This document shows, piece by piece, positions 10,848 to 23,108 of a stretch of 64,000 nucleotides of DNA; position 1 is the first letter of the stretch; every line of letters begins with the position of its first letter. This stretch comes from Anthostomella pinea (Eukaryota > Ascomycota > Sordariomycetes > Xylariales > Xylariaceae), in the NCBI GenBank assembly GCA_963556695.1, contig CAUWAG010000003.1, forward strand, positions 3,844,001 to 3,908,000, given 5' to 3'. Made by a program: the position numbers and the translations under genes. The notes under the pieces were generated by a model. It had not been told where the DNA came from. It saw nothing but the letters and a program-made list of their open reading frames with translations, and ran no database searches.

Positions 10848-11596
10848 ATAGAGAGTCAAGAATATTCGGTAGCTCAATGTTAATTGAGTTATTGACCGTT
10901 CTTGACTTCTGCATACGACCATGGTGCGGTTCACCTTTCGCATGTGGACACTATGTGTCGACAATGGTGGGATAGGTCTTGGTCACCAGACTTACATCAG
11001 TGACAAGCGTCTCGAATTCGGTCTTCAACAACTTCGAATCGCCCGTGCCCTTACCAGAAGGTATGGACTCAAGGTGCCCCATTGACGGGGCATATATCAT
11101 GCACAGAAGGTAGGCCGGACATATGAAGTGTAGGTGCTTTTCGAGGTTCGACCTTAGTCATTGGTCTCAAGACGGTATAGTTCCAACGGAACGCTTGTTT
11201 ATCTGACAATTGATGCATTGCGGCTACTCGATCTGCTATTGCATTACTCGCGCTTCCAAGATCAACTACAAAAGACAGGGCTCTCTGACGCCTCTACCCT
11301 TTGGTTTTCGAACCCCCCTGGTACTGGCGATTCGTTTCACCCTGGACATCTCTGACGCTGTATTCATCCCGGCTTTTGCCTTTCCATTTCCCTTCGTACT
11401 TGATGTGCATAGGTACCTCGATAGACCAATATATCAAGTCCCATTGCTGGCCTGCAACACCATGGCTTTCATCTAGCCATGCCGTCTTATGGTGTGACCG
11501 CAATGCGAAGGATTTAGGTATCAAAATGATAGTATTTGCCATTCAACTCCAGGAACCAACCCGTTTTTCAGACCATTCGTTCCTAGTGCCGTCATT
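10848..11596. other. Intergenic between convergent URI and NudC genes
   Basis: The 3' ends of two convergent genes face each other here. No coding frame with family similarity was recognised. Confidence 0.45.
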
Positions 11597-12391
11597 CTAG
11601 CTAACCTTCGCGTTCGAAAAGTCCATCTCGGGGTGCTGGTCCTGGAACTTCTTGAGGATGTCGGCCTTCTTCTGCTCGTCGGAGCTGGGCAGGCCGGCCT
11701 CCTTCTGGCGCTGGTCGTACATCATCTTCTCGACCATGCCGCGGGTCTCGCCGTCGAGGTCCGACAGCTTGCTATTGTCGGGCTGGATCTTGGTCACGTC
11801 GATGCGCGGCGCCGCCGTCACCACGTGCGCCCACCACTCCATCTTGTTGATCTTGTCCAGGTGGATCTCGAGCGTCTTGGTGCCGTCCGGCGCGGCCATC
11901 AGCGTCCACGTCGACTCCTCGGTGTGGATCGGGTGCGGAAGGTCGCCCTATTTGGGGGCGTGTTAGACCAGTTGACCACAATCGCATCACATGGTTGTGG
12001 CCGGTATGCAAACCGACAAGGAGGGACTATGTGCGAGGGAAGTTCCGTACATCGATGAACGGCTCCTGGCCCTTGATGCCGGCCTTGAGCTTCTGCTTCT
12101 TCAGCTCGACGACCAGGTCGCGCGCCTTGAGGTTACCGGGTATCGAGGGTATGACGACGTCGAGCTCGCCAATAACTTGGCTCCATTTGTACGGTAGCGC
12201 CTCCTGCTCGGCGGTTTCCTTGGCACGGGCAGCTGCCTCTTGCTCTGGGGTGGGATCTGTAGATGGGAGCTGTTAGCTATGGTGGGGAAGCTTGTAGGTG
12301 TAGGTCCTTCATGCTGAGAAAGGCACTGTCTCGGGATGGAGATCTGTGATCTGTGATGGGACGAGAAGCTCGACATACCGTTGTCAGCCAT
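11597..12391 (-). CDS. nudC: Nuclear distribution/movement protein NudC (CS domain)
   Basis: Three exons (12391-12379, 12256-12051, 11947-11597; introns 122 and 103 nt) encode 189 residues. The first exon has only 13 nt (MADN plus one base). The CS/p23-like domain runs from [17 protein letters not shown] (about residue 27) to [11 protein letters not shown] (about residue 120). The tail [19 protein letters not shown] followed by [13 protein letters not shown] is the conserved NudC C-terminus. NudC supports dynein-dependent nuclear migration and acts as an Hsp90-linked chaperone. It is transcribed divergently from tfb3. Confidence 0.93.
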
Positions 12392-12820
12392 TGCCGCCAG
12401 TCTGCAGAGTATCTAGACAAACGGGTGTGTTTGGATGGAAAGATGGAAATATGGAAATATGGAAATGTCCAGAAGGCTGACAAAAGAGACTTGAGCGATG
12501 GAGGAGGGGCAGAGGGGCAGAGGTCCAGCAGCGGTCTGACCCTGTAAGTCAGCGCCACTTCCCGACTTCACTATTTCGACTTCAGCAAGCGGCCGTTCTT
12601 TCATCGGGTACCTTACCTTTCTTCATTCCTCGCCCTTGCCACGACTCCAACACCAACATCGCGAATCTCGACTTTGACCTCGCCGTCCGCGAGTTCATTT
12701 CCGTACCAAATGAGCGCACGATCGAGACCTTTGCGACTTTCCACGAGCTAAACCGCAACACAATCTCTCCAACCTCTACGTCAGAGATCCCATCGACAGG
12801 CGACCCGAAACCCGCCCACC
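12392..12820. promoter_or_regulatory. Shared divergent promoter of nudC and tfb3
   Basis: About 430 bp separates the two start codons, so this stretch must hold both promoters and 5' leaders. A GGAAATAT-type short repeat sits at 12444-12466. No TATA element was assigned. Confidence 0.5.
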
Positions 12821-14005
12821 ATGTCTCGCAAGCCCGTCGCGTCGTCGACGGTAGTGAACCCGACCTCGGCGCCCGCGACCGCCCTCCCGTCCGACATCTG
12901 CCCCGTGTGCAAGCGGGTGCGGTACCTCAACACGGACATGGAGTTCCTGATCAACCCGGAGTGCTACCACCCGATGTGCAGCAACTGCGTGAGCAACATC
13001 TTCAAGTCGGGCCCCGCGCAGTGCCCGTACGCGAGCTGCACCAAGACGCTGCGCCACCGGGGGTTCCGGTCGGCCTTCTTCGGCGACCTGACCATCGAGC
13101 GCGAGGTCGACATCCGCCGCCGCGTCGCCGCCGCCTACAACAACGTCGAGGACGACTTCGAGACCCTGCGCGACTACAACAGCTACCTGACCGACGTCGA
13201 GGACCTGACCTTTGACCTGATCTCGGGCAGCGGCGACGAGCGCGCCGCCGCCGAACAGAAGCTCCTCACGCGCGAGCAGCAGTACCGCGACGAGATCGAG
13301 CGCAATAAGAAGCGCGGCCGCGAGGCCGAGCTCTCGCGCCAGAAACGCGACGCCGCGGACCGCGAGGCCGCCAAGCAGCGCCGCGCCGAGGAGCAGAGGG
13401 AAGAAGCACGCGCCCGCCGCGAAGAGGCCACCATCAACGCCGAGGTCATGGAGGCGCTGTCGCGCGGTGAGTCCGGCACCGCAGCCGACATCCAGGAGCG
13501 CATCGTAGCGCGGAAACGAGCGCGCGTCGCCCAGATCGCAGGGTCGCATTTCACCAATCTCCTCGACAACAACAATTCCAAGAACACATCCTCCACCACG
13601 TCAAATAACAACAACATGCTCTCGATTCGCGGTCTCAAGTCCCGCAACCGCCGCGGCGCCACCGAGGAGGAGGAAGACGCCAAGGGGCCGTACGACCCGT
13701 TCGCAGGCCTGTCGCTCGAGCCCAGCCGCTACGCGCTGCATAAGGGGGGCGACGGCTACCCCAACACGTGGCTCGAGGACGCGCGCACGCGCGAGGACCA
13801 TCGCGTCCCCGGGTACAGCACGCGCGAATACGTGGCGCGCGCGCTGTTCGACGCCTTCGCGGGCCTGGGCGTCGTCGTTGGCGACGAGAAGGCCGACTCG
13901 GAGATGCGGGGGGTCGGCACCGTGGGCGCGGCCGAGGCGGCGGCTGCGGGGAAGAGGACGGGGCTTGGTGGGGGGCGGATGGATGTTGGTGATGTGTTTG
14001 TCTGA
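12821..14005 (+). CDS. tfb3: TFIIH subunit Tfb3 / MAT1 (CDK-activating kinase assembly factor)
   Basis: A single exon encodes 394 residues. The N-terminal C3HC4-type RING is complete: Cys27 and Cys30 (CPVC), Cys48 and His50, Cys53 and Cys56 (CSNC), Cys68 and Cys73. It is followed by the MAT1 segment LRHRGFRSAFFGDLTIEREVDIRRRV and a long charged coiled coil (residues about 120-240) that binds the core TFIIH and CDK-cyclin modules. The C-terminus (PYDPFAGLSLEPSRY and the region following) is the conserved segment that contacts the kinase. The protein joins Kin28/CDK7 and cyclin H to TFIIH for transcription initiation and DNA repair. The gene is strikingly GC-rich at third positions. Confidence 0.95.
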   Translation: MSRKPVASSTVVNPTSAPATALPSDICPVCKRVRYLNTDMEFLINPECYHPMCSNCVSNIFKSGPAQCPYASCTKTLRHRGFRSAFFGDLTIEREVDIRRRVAAAYNNVEDDFETLRDYNSYLTDVEDLTFDLISGSGDERAAAEQKLLTREQQYRDEIERNKKRGREAELSRQKRDAADREAAKQRRAEEQREEARARREEATINAEVMEALSRGESGTAADIQERIVARKRARVAQIAGSHFTNLLDNNNSKNTSSTTSNNNNMLSIRGLKSRNRRGATEEEEDAKGPYDPFAGLSLEPSRYALHKGGDGYPNTWLEDARTREDHRVPGYSTREYVARALFDAFAGLGVVVGDEKADSEMRGVGTVGAAEAAAAGKRTGLGGGRMDVGDVFV

Positions 14006-14774
14006 GGTTCTATCATCAAGCTTATTTTGCTCGGGCGATCAGTCATCTACATCTATGGTGCTAGGATACGGGGAGGGAAAGTGCTTTTCTTTGCTTAAAT
14101 CTGCATAGCGTTGGCGTCTGGTCTCTGCATGATACGTGTACTATATAAAGGGGGTTATTCGGACAAGGAGATTAGATCATAGAGACAGAGATAGAGGCAG
14201 TGAGCGGCCACTCAGTCGACTGTAGCAGTGGCATACACCCACCAGAACAATATGAAGATGTTAGCTGCGAAGCTGAGCAACGAAGCCACATTCTTCTGTA
14301 CATTCATCAGTACATTGATCTGCACATATTAGTTCACCTTGAAGCCAGACGAAAACCTTTGATCATGATTTGGTATCATACACTACTACTAACGATGCTA
14401 GTCTACTATTTCGAAGAACAAAGACCGAGTTGCATAAGTGTCAAGGTCATCAGATCCGTCCTCATCTTCGGCACTGTCGGCATTCGTGTCCCAATACAGA
14501 CGCGGTTGTGCTGTCAGCCCACGCTGTGAACTTCTCGCACTCCGCCTCAACCAAGAGACTGTTGCCATAACTCTTCTTGGCCTGTCCAGTCTGGTCAGGC
14601 CCACCACTTCCTGTTTCAACATGTCTGTTTCGTAGGGGATGGGAAATCCAAGAAATGCCTCGCTTGATGCGTCCTAGGGACAGTAACCCTATGATGCGAG
14701 GATATTCTCAGCCTCAACCGGCAGCCAAGACCCTTCTGCTCTTCCTTCTCTCATAACTGCTCTTATCAATCGGT
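14006..14774. other. Intergenic between convergent tfb3 and AP180 genes
   Basis: No gene recognised. The 3' untranslated regions of both flanking genes probably lie here. Confidence 0.45.
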
Positions 14775-16984
14775 TCATTGTTGCCATGGTGTTTGCGTTG
14801 AAGGTCGAGGAAAGACGGGCGTTGTTTGTAGCTGATCCAGGCCGCCACCGATAGGCATCTGGTTATGTTGCCAACCCATGCCTGTCTGGTGGTTGACAAA
14901 GGCGCCTTGCCTAAATGGGTTGGTGGTTCCCGTGGGCTGTGGCATGATGCCTCCGCTCGTCTGCGGCCGTTGCGCTTCATTCTGCGGCGGGCCAATGTTC
15001 TTGGCGAATGGATTGGTCCCAGTGGCCATTGGTTGTAATGGCGCTTGGGCTTGACCAGGAGGTGCCGATTGGAAAGGGGAATTTGGTGATGGGTTTGCAA
15101 ACGGTGTTACAGCCTGCGGTGATGACCGTGCGAAAGGATTTGTGGATTGACGATTCAAGGCCCCTTGCGGTTGTATTTGAGGTTGAGCCTGAGGATTCGT
15201 TGGCGTAGAGAATGAGTTGGGCATCATGTTATTATTAGACATCCCCGTCGGGTTGGCCATCATCATTGACGCTCTAAATGGATTGGTCGTCTGCTGTCCT
15301 GTCTGCATGCCGGTCTGCATAGGAAGCGATAACGTCCCCGTTTGAAACGACGCAACGGAGTCCTGGGGTACGGATCCTAGGCTGGTGGGCGAGAAGCCCT
15401 GTTGGGCTGGCGGCTGAGGCGTATAGCCACCAAAGCCGGCACCGGTGAAGTTGGGCTGCTGCTGATTCGGCACTTGCTGCTGCTGAGGGAAAGCTCCGAC
15501 ATTCTGCTGCTGGAAGGGACTGTTGCTCTGGAATCCCGTAGGTTGAGGAGCGAACCCGTTGCCTTGGAACTGGCCCATCTGCTGTTGGGGATCCGGTTGC
15601 CAAGGGTTGCCGGTGTTCATCTGTCCCATTCCCATCTGAGGCTGAGGAGCTTGCTGAGGGACTTGCTGGGGGACCTGCTGGGGAGCCTGTTGGGTTGGCT
15701 GGAAATTCATGGTGGTTTGGTTCTGCTCTATCGAATCGAAGAAATCGATTAGGTCTGGATCTGGTCCCTTCGAAGGCTGAGGTGCTGCCTTGGGGGCAGA
15801 CGTAGATGGCGTGTTGGTATCCGGGAACATGTTTGCCGTCGCTGCTTTCGCATCTGCATTGCTCTTGTCCCCCTTTGACAAAACTGGCCCCCCTTTCTTC
15901 TTATGCTGTTGTTCGGCCATGAATTGCCTTCGGTTCACCTCGAAATCCGGGTCCTTGAGATAGTCTTCGAGCTGCCGGCGCAGATTGACCGGAGCGTGCT
16001 TCAGCTTAGGAACCTCGACTCTAGTATGAGGTTCCCACTGCCGTGCTACGGCCAGATATTGGACAACATAATCTGTCTGTCTAGTAAACAGGCGGTAGAT
16101 ATCCATAGCCCTCTCCGCATCTGGTTTCGACATTTCGAAGAAGTGGCCTGGTCCTGATTAGCTTCAATATGACCGGCAGTGTCCTCTTCTAACTTACCCA
16201 GAAGGTTGATCATGGCTTGATTTAGCACCTGGAATAGACACAGCAGATCCAGCACCAAGAGCCTGAACACTGTTATGGTGATCTCATTCTCTGGGTCTTC
16301 CAATACCTGTTCCAAGTCAGGTGGACTGATGCATGACGGCATGACAGCGTGATGTTTTACGTACGTCGCATTTCAGCAGAGCGGTGAGTTGGTTTTGCAC
16401 AACCTCGGTCTCGCGCAGCAGCCCCTTATCGACCGACAGCTTCTCCAGGCGTGTTTCCTTGACGCGAACCCAATCCACCTTGGTATCCCTGAATGCGCGT
16501 ACCCTCTCTGCAAGGTAGGAAGCGTAGTGCCGTATATTCCGGCCCTGTATTTGCGCTGCAGTGTCAAGTCAGCAAGACGCAGCCCGCCAATATGGCGTCT
16601 TGTACCGAAGGAAATATGCCACCCACCATCAGTGAAGGAGCCGATGGCCAGCTGATTACGATGCTTCGCCAGGTAAGCCAGGGTGGCATCCGGGGAGCCC
16701 TCTCTGATCATGAGGTGGACTGTGATCAAGCTCTTGAAGACGACGGTCCACGTAGAATCGCGTAGTCGGTTCTGCAGCGCTCGAAATACCTCTCCAACAC
16801 CAGCCTCCCCCGCGTGTGTCGCTATAAGGATATGCTCGATATACTTCGTCTTCGGGGGCGCGGCCTAGGGAAATACGGTCAGCGTTGTGCGACGGCGGAT
16901 TGGGTCTGCGGCTGCCGTCTTGCTGGGGCGACTCGCCTTGATCTTGGTGGCGCCCTTGACAGACTTTTCAAAGGAGCTCGACAT
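14775..16984 (-). CDS. ap180: Clathrin-assembly protein AP180 (ANTH domain, Yap1801/1802-like)
   Basis: Five exons (16984-16937, 16864-16627, 16555-16365, 16306-16198, 16147-14775) encode 652 residues. The ANTH domain (residues 1 to about 280) starts SSFEKSVKGATKIK, continues KYIEHILIATHAGE and ITVHLMIREGS, and ends near HFFEMSKPDAERAMDIYRLF. It binds phosphoinositides at endocytic sites. The tail is Gln/Pro/Asn-rich with four NPF motifs for EH-domain partners. The first intron (16936-16865) has a GC donor (AAG|GCGAGT) and a normal AG acceptor; the other introns are GT-AG. The start was chosen because the 16-residue first exon matches the family N-terminus. Confidence 0.92.
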
Positions 16985-18808
16985 GTTCGTCTATCGCGAC
17001 CTTGGCAACAGCCAAGCGTCTCAGCAGCTGCTAGATAGGTGTCTCGCGGTCGTTGGGCACGTATGTTGCGGAAGCGCTGGACGGGGGAGATGGCGGTTGG
17101 CGGGTACTCGAGGTCGTAGTAATGGAAGTTTCGAGGCAAATACAGTGGTCAAACGCGGGACAAAGACCACCATGCACCATGACAGACCACGAGATAATGT
17201 GCGACGTCAGGACAATCGGCCAGTCAGTGGCAGTCTCGTGGGTGACCAACAGTGGACGGAGCGGATGGCATTCGTGTAGCGAACAGGGACAGTGTCGATC
17301 AAAGCGATTCCATTGCAGCTTAGTCGGTCTGCGTAGACTGAATAACTCGATTCGATAATACTAAAGTTGTGATATTCTGCAGATAGTCGGTGGCAGTCGG
17401 TTTCGACGATGTCTCTTCGCGAGCAGGACCGGACGCAGAGGCGGAAATTGGAAGTACGTCGGCATCCCGGGACTCAGGTAAGTCAGGGACTCAGGATGGA
17501 CTACCTACCTCCTAAGGAGCTGAAGATCTTGGAAGTTGGTATGACATAAGTAAGTACGGTACAGGCGGGCTAACTGGATAGGGTACGTTCAGACCGCTGG
17601 GGCCAATGACAGCCCGTCGCTGCCGAAGCGAAAGCACCACGCTGGCCGGCGGGTACACGGCAGCCACGCTGGACTCACAAGTCACTGCGCGTGTGTCACT
17701 CTCGATGCGTTTGGCTCTCATTGAGCAGTGCATGTGGTTACGCTACGGTGTGCGTTGATCCACTATCGGGGATTCCATTATGGGTAGGTATGCAACAGTA
17801 GCTGTGAGTTGGGAGTCGCGTGAACGTAGCAAGTCAGAGATTGATCTTTGAAAACAAGAGACAGCGCTTTCATATTATGGTTCTGTCTCCATGGACCTTC
17901 ATGTTGCCTATCCGCCGGCCTATCTTGTACTATGGAGGAAATGAGGGCCATCTTAACCACCCCGATGCGCATCTTCCGATGTGCTGGGTGCAAAATTATG
18001 GAAAGGAAGGAACTGGCGCGGGAACACGACCAGGCTACACTTGAAGCCTGGTCGGCGCAAGATCAACCCGATGGGCTAGTGCTTGCAGATATCAAGCTCG
18101 CGCTGAGGGGCTGATGATGTTGCAGTGGGAGATCGATGTATGAAATGTTGGAGAAGGAATGAGGCAGAGGGTAGGAGCGTAGGAGGGTAGCGGGTGGTAT
18201 TCAGCCTTCCAATCCAAAATATTAATCAGAGTTGCCTTTTTGCGTCCATTGTTAAACAAGGTCCAAGGTGTGTCGAACGCTTATTTCATGATTCCGGTCC
18301 TCTCGTCACAGAAGAACCACTTGAGCCCCCGAGAGGGAGAGTTCTGGAGCTTCGAGAGGCGGAACACATCATATTATACACGAGGCTTTCATCACCTGTA
18401 GGAGAGCAGCGTTAGCAAATGGCCAGATAGCACAGGATATCGCAGGGGCGGTTGGTGGTGTTGCTAAAGACTCACATTTATTTGAATTGGAAGGATGAAG
18501 AGGGAAAGAAGGAAATGAGAAGCACCGAAATTTGCAGAGCTTCATATCAAGAAACGCCAAAATTTAGGTGGGGCCCTTACTGGGGCTCCACCTGTGCGCC
18601 GGCGCGGGGTCCGATTCATCCGCCAACCTTTTGCAGCCCCTGACAGCCCCTGACAGCGCTGGAGATTTGCTGGCAGCTGCCGCGACTTTGAAGGACTGGG
18701 GTGGGCCTTTTCGGTGGGCCATGTCCCTTACCCGGAATAAAATCACATGTTCAGAGGTGAGCTTGGTGAACTTGACTTTCCAAGATGTACAGCATCGAAT
18801 AACGACTG
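16985..18808. other. Long divergent intergenic region between AP180 and mitochondrial AspRS
   Basis: About 1.8 kb with no recognised gene. Open frames of 60-130 codons here have no family signature. A short direct repeat, CAGCCCCTGA, occurs twice in tandem at 18634-18653. Confidence 0.4.
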
Positions 18809-21164
18809 ATGGTCAGGTTTCTCACAGATGTGCTGTCGAGAGATGCCCTGAGGTGCATTAATAGCATCGAGGGGCCGACTCTGGGCAGATCTGCCGCCCT
18901 ACCCCGGCATCGTCCGTTTCTTCAACAGTCGCGTAGGACCCTTCATCATGACCACGATATCCCCACACCAGCCGAGCCCAAGCTGGATGGTGGCGCATCG
19001 CCACAGACCTCAGACCCAAGATGGGAATCATTCAAGAAGTCTTGTAAGTCTACTGGCTGCCGTTAAAGCAACCTCAGATGACATCGTTCTGACTCCCGTT
19101 GCGTAGTCGAGTTTCCCAAAGCTACTGCGCTGGGCAACTTTCGACCTGGATTGGATGTCACCATTCATGGCTTTCTTGGGAAGCGAAGAGACAAAGGTTC
19201 TGCCTTGACCTTCTGTCACGTACAGCTTGGGACGCAGAACGTCCAGGTTGTTTCCAGTTGGCAGGAAGAGGGCTCCTTGCAGCACAACGCTCACCAGGAA
19301 CTGAAAGCTATCCCTGCCTACAGTCCTGTCTGTGTTGCAGGCACCCTTCAGGAGACTGGGAAATCTGATAACGTAAACGCTGGCAAGACCTGGGACTTGA
19401 AACTACGCTCCGTGCAATGTCTGAATCCGTTTCCCAAGGACATCATCGTTTCCAAGGACGCGGTGTGGCCGCCCAAGTCGCGACATCTGCAGCTTCGCTT
19501 CGATCCTCTGCTTCAGGACAGATTGCGGCTTCGCGCTCTTGTCGCTGCGAGACTATCCAAAGCCTTGCGAAGCCAAAAGTTCACCCAAATCGAGACGCCT
19601 GTCCTCTTCAAGTCTACCCCTGAGGGGGCTCGGGAATTTTTGGTTCCAACAAGGCGCCAGGGCTACGCATACGCATTGCCGCAAAGCCCCCAGCAGTACA
19701 AGCAGGTTCTCATGGCCGCCGGAATTCCCCGATACTTTCAATTTGCCAAGTGCTTCCGCGATGAGGACCATCGTGCGGATCGGCAGCCAGAATTCACTCA
19801 GGTTTGCTAGACTTGCCCGAGTACTCTCAACACTTCTGACTGCTCGCAGCTTGACCTGGAGATGGCCTTCGCGAGTGGCCAACACGTAATGAAGGTCGTG
19901 GAGCGCCTCATGAATTCCGTCTTCGAGATGCTCCACGAAGATTTTGTACCGACCGATTTTAACGGCACGATACATCCGGTCAGGAAAGGTACTTCGGACG
20001 AGCCCAAGCACCGTATGGATGTCGCCGGAAACACGACGGACAAAGACACCCCAGACGCCGTTCCAGGATTTCAGAAAGCCAAGCCACCATACAGTCGATG
20101 GTCCTACGATTACGCCATGAGCGTCACTGGCTCTGACAAGCCCGACCTTCGCATCCAGCCCCCACATGCTTCGAATGTGAGTCCTCGTTACGCTAAATTC
20201 ACCTTCCTTCAGCTAACTTGAACAGATCTATCGTGTGGAACATCTCCTCTCCAAAGACTTCGTGAGCATGATTACTAGGCTCGAGGACCCCATCGTCGAG
20301 GCATGCAAGTTTCGACTCGAAGGCTCCCCTCATGACAACGGAGCTTTCATTCGCGATTTCTTCGATAACCTCCGGAACACACCGCAGAAGCTTGGTGCCG
20401 ACAGTACTCCTGGCGTATTCATTTTCGACTCTAGCAAGCCACTCCAGGGTCTGTCTGCTCTGGGACATGAAGGTGCAGAAGGGCTTGCCAGTATCGATGA
20501 ACAGTACTGGCAGCAGTGTGAAGATGGCGACATTATCATGATCCACGCACGGAAGAACGAGCCATTCCGAGGCGGGTCTACCGAACTAGGCAAGATCCGA
20601 AAGATGATATACGACACCGCTGTCGAGAAGGGCTGTTTACCCAAGGACCATTCGTTCAAGTTCCTCTGGGTCCATGACTTTCCCCTTTTCTCGCCAACTG
20701 AAGACGATCCAGGTCAAGGTGGTGCCGCAGGGTTCTCGTCAACCCATCACCCCTTCACTGCGCCCTTGACCCCTGAAGACCTCGACCTATTGAAGACCGA
20801 TCCCCTTCGAGCCAGGGCCGATCACTATGATCTCGTCCTCAACGGCGTGGAGCTCGGCGGCGGAAGTCGCCGTATTCATGTCGCCGAAGTGCAAGAATAC
20901 ATCATGCGAGATATTCTCAAGATGACCGACCAAGGCGTGGGTCAGTTCGCACATCTCATCGAGGCATTGCGTGCCGGATGCCCGCCCCACGCAGGATTCG
21001 CCTTTGGCTTCGACCGACTCATGGCTGTCATCTGTGATGTCCCTTCGGTCAAGGACGTCATTGCGTTCCCCAAGAGCAACAAGGGCGAGGACCTACTCGT
21101 TGGCAGCCCGACAAAGACGACGCCTGAGCAGCAGAAGACGTACCATCTCTTCCAGAAGAGCTGA
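18809..21164 (+). CDS. msd1: Mitochondrial aspartyl-tRNA synthetase
   Basis: Four exons (18809-19043, 19107-19801, 19850-20176, 20226-21164; introns 63, 48 and 49 nt) encode 731 residues. The N-terminus is basic and lacks acidic clusters at first ([11 protein letters not shown]), as expected for a mitochondrial targeting sequence. It is followed by an OB-fold anticodon-binding domain ([20 protein letters not shown]). Class II motif 2 is visible in [15 protein letters not shown] (Arg 296), with the bacterial-type insertion domain afterwards, and motif 3 in [12 protein letters not shown] (Arg 683). The enzyme charges mitochondrial tRNA-Asp. It belongs to the bacterial-type AspRS lineage, with the GAD-like insert, which separates it from the cytosolic enzyme. 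Confidence 0.93.
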
Positions 21165-21913
21165 GCCAAATGTTTCAACAGGCGGCGGAACCCCCGGCCA
21201 CTATATGAGTTGTATACTGTGTATTTATTGGACTGTATGATAGATGTTGAATTAGTATATAGATAGGCCACTTCAAGTCTCCGAGGCATTGTACAACGGT
21301 ATCCAACAGAAGCTTTCTTCCGCTACATCTCCCTGGAGTCAGGTGCTTGCAGCACCGCTTTGCGCACTCCTCTTGAAGTTCATGGTGGAGTCGTCAAAAA
21401 GGTGTTTCATATGCACCTCAAAGCTATTAGACGACCCGTCCATCTTCTAGACCGCGCTGCTTTTCTTACCAACCACTATCTATATAGTCTCCATTGCTAA
21501 CATTCCAAACTGTACCTGCAGCGTACACTTGTTTCACCTCATGCTCCCAGAAGAAGCGTATCAACTAGACGCGGATCGTAGCTAACATGGATTAGGCTGC
21601 CGCTTCATCTATACATTGGTCATAGGGTCAACTCTAACCACATTATGGCCGCTGGGGTAAGCATATCTTGGCGTAGATTGGATCGTCAACTACGGCTGAA
21701 ATTGATGTTCAAGTCTAGAGGAGTTACAAACAGATATATCCAAGAGTGTGAGTTATGGACATAGTCTTGCACATGAACACGTAATTTATGATTAAATTCC
21801 GCGACCAAAGCAATAGTAATAATACATCATACAATCATTCCTGCACTCGCTCAACCATGATTCCAGCCAGTTGTACTCATCCACAACGCTTCGCCTCGCG
21901 CGGCCAGAAGCCT
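21165..21913. other. Intergenic between convergent AspRS and CHZ-motif genes
   Basis: The sequence is moderately AT-rich. No gene was recognised. Confidence 0.4.
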
Positions 21914-22355
21914 TTATGAGGTAGAGCTCGTGCCGTCATTCGCGGGAAGACCCTCCACATCGCCCGGCTCCCGGTAACTAGCCACTGGCTTAGCGCCCCG
22001 GGTGCGGCCGCCGATGATGTTAGACTCGTCGATAGCTTCCTTGTCATCTCGGCCTAGAAGGTCAGACACATTAGCTATAGCCCTGGCGCAGTATATGATA
22101 ACACATTAGGACCAGACACGAACGATGTGGAGGCAAACCGGGGCATGGCTGGGGTGTAGATGATGAGATCTAATTGTTGGATGGGGGTAACATACGAAGC
22201 TGCTCATCGGTGTCGGCCGTGCGGTCATCGATGGGGTCCTCGACGCGCTCCTGGTCGGAGATGACGGGGAGGGCGTCGTTCTTGTGGCCGGGGCGCGACA
22301 CGTACGAGTCGTCAGCGACATCGCCGGTGGGAGCCTCGTTCTCGTATTCAGCCAT
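21914..22355 (-). CDS. Small acidic protein with a CHZ-like motif (possible H2A.Z chaperone)
   Basis: Two exons (22355-22196, 22053-21914; 142-nt intron with GTATGT donor) give a continuous frame of 99 residues. The N-terminal half is acidic (MAEYENEAPTGDVADDSYV). The second exon carries DDKEAIDESNIIGGRTRG, which resembles the CHZ motif (acidic, ID-x-SNI, GGRTRG) that binds histone H2A.Z-H2B in Chz1. The protein then ends in a polar tail. The chaperone role is inferred from this motif only. The fungal Chz1 core normally has a longer acidic run before the motif, so this may be a distinct small protein sharing the motif. Confidence 0.6.
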
Positions 22356-23108
22356 TTTGATAATGGGTAACGTTAAGTTACATGTAGGCTTGGAGAGAGA
22401 TAGAGAGAAGCAATTGAGTTGTTCGTGGAGTAGGGACGAGGGTGGTTGTCTGGGTATAGGAGTACTTGTGATTCTGATCATGCAGGAGAGGGAAAGAAGC
22501 CATATCTTATACAAGTCGACTCCCACCCACGAAGACGGGATCGCCCAGCCAGCCAACCCCCTTTCATCCCATCCGAATGCCAGATCGACAGCAGTGGACC
22601 AGAGAGCGCCGACTGACGATGACGGAAGACCGAGTCATGTTGTCATCGGTCCTCATTCATCAGGCGCCGTCCATCGATCCATTCATTCGGTCAGAATAGA
22701 GTAACAAAGGTAGGATACCTAGCCACGAGCTTAAGACGCGAACATGTCGACGACGTCACGTAAATTGCTTCTTTCATCTCGCAGACTTCAATGACGCCAT
22801 AGACGGTCATGACAATCCTTATGAATCATCACCGCGCTCTTCAAAGGGAAAGGGGGCTGAAACTAACTACGTAGACACCTCCTAAAGCAGCACACGGACC
22901 ATCATCCGGGCGCCAATAGTCGTGAATGGTGATGCAACAACATATGCCAGATCGTGAAGCACTAATAACACACTGGAAGGATTTCTACCACTTAGAAGGA
23001 CCTGCGTACCTGAGACCGATCCCATCAACGCCTGAGCTGGACCATCTTCTCCGGGGATCCCGTCAGCTCTTCCCGGCACGGGTTTCGTCACTTACGGCGA
23101 ATTCAGTT
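22356..23108. other. Intergenic upstream of CHZ-motif gene
   Basis: It contains the promoter of the minus-strand small gene. No further coding frame was recognised. Confidence 0.4.

Noticed and set aside
12776..13549. A 257-codon open frame on the minus strand across tfb3.
   Set aside because: It is the antisense shadow of the very GC-rich tfb3 coding sequence, and has no family signature.
17848..18114. An 88-codon plus-strand frame with a possible Cys-x2-Cys (FRCAGCK) in the long AP180-AspRS intergenic region.
   Set aside because: There is only one Cys pair, no matching second pair and no family resemblance.
19553..20167. A 204-codon minus-strand open frame inside the AspRS gene.
   Set aside because: It is antisense to exons 2 and 3 of AspRS and crosses its intron; no independent support.
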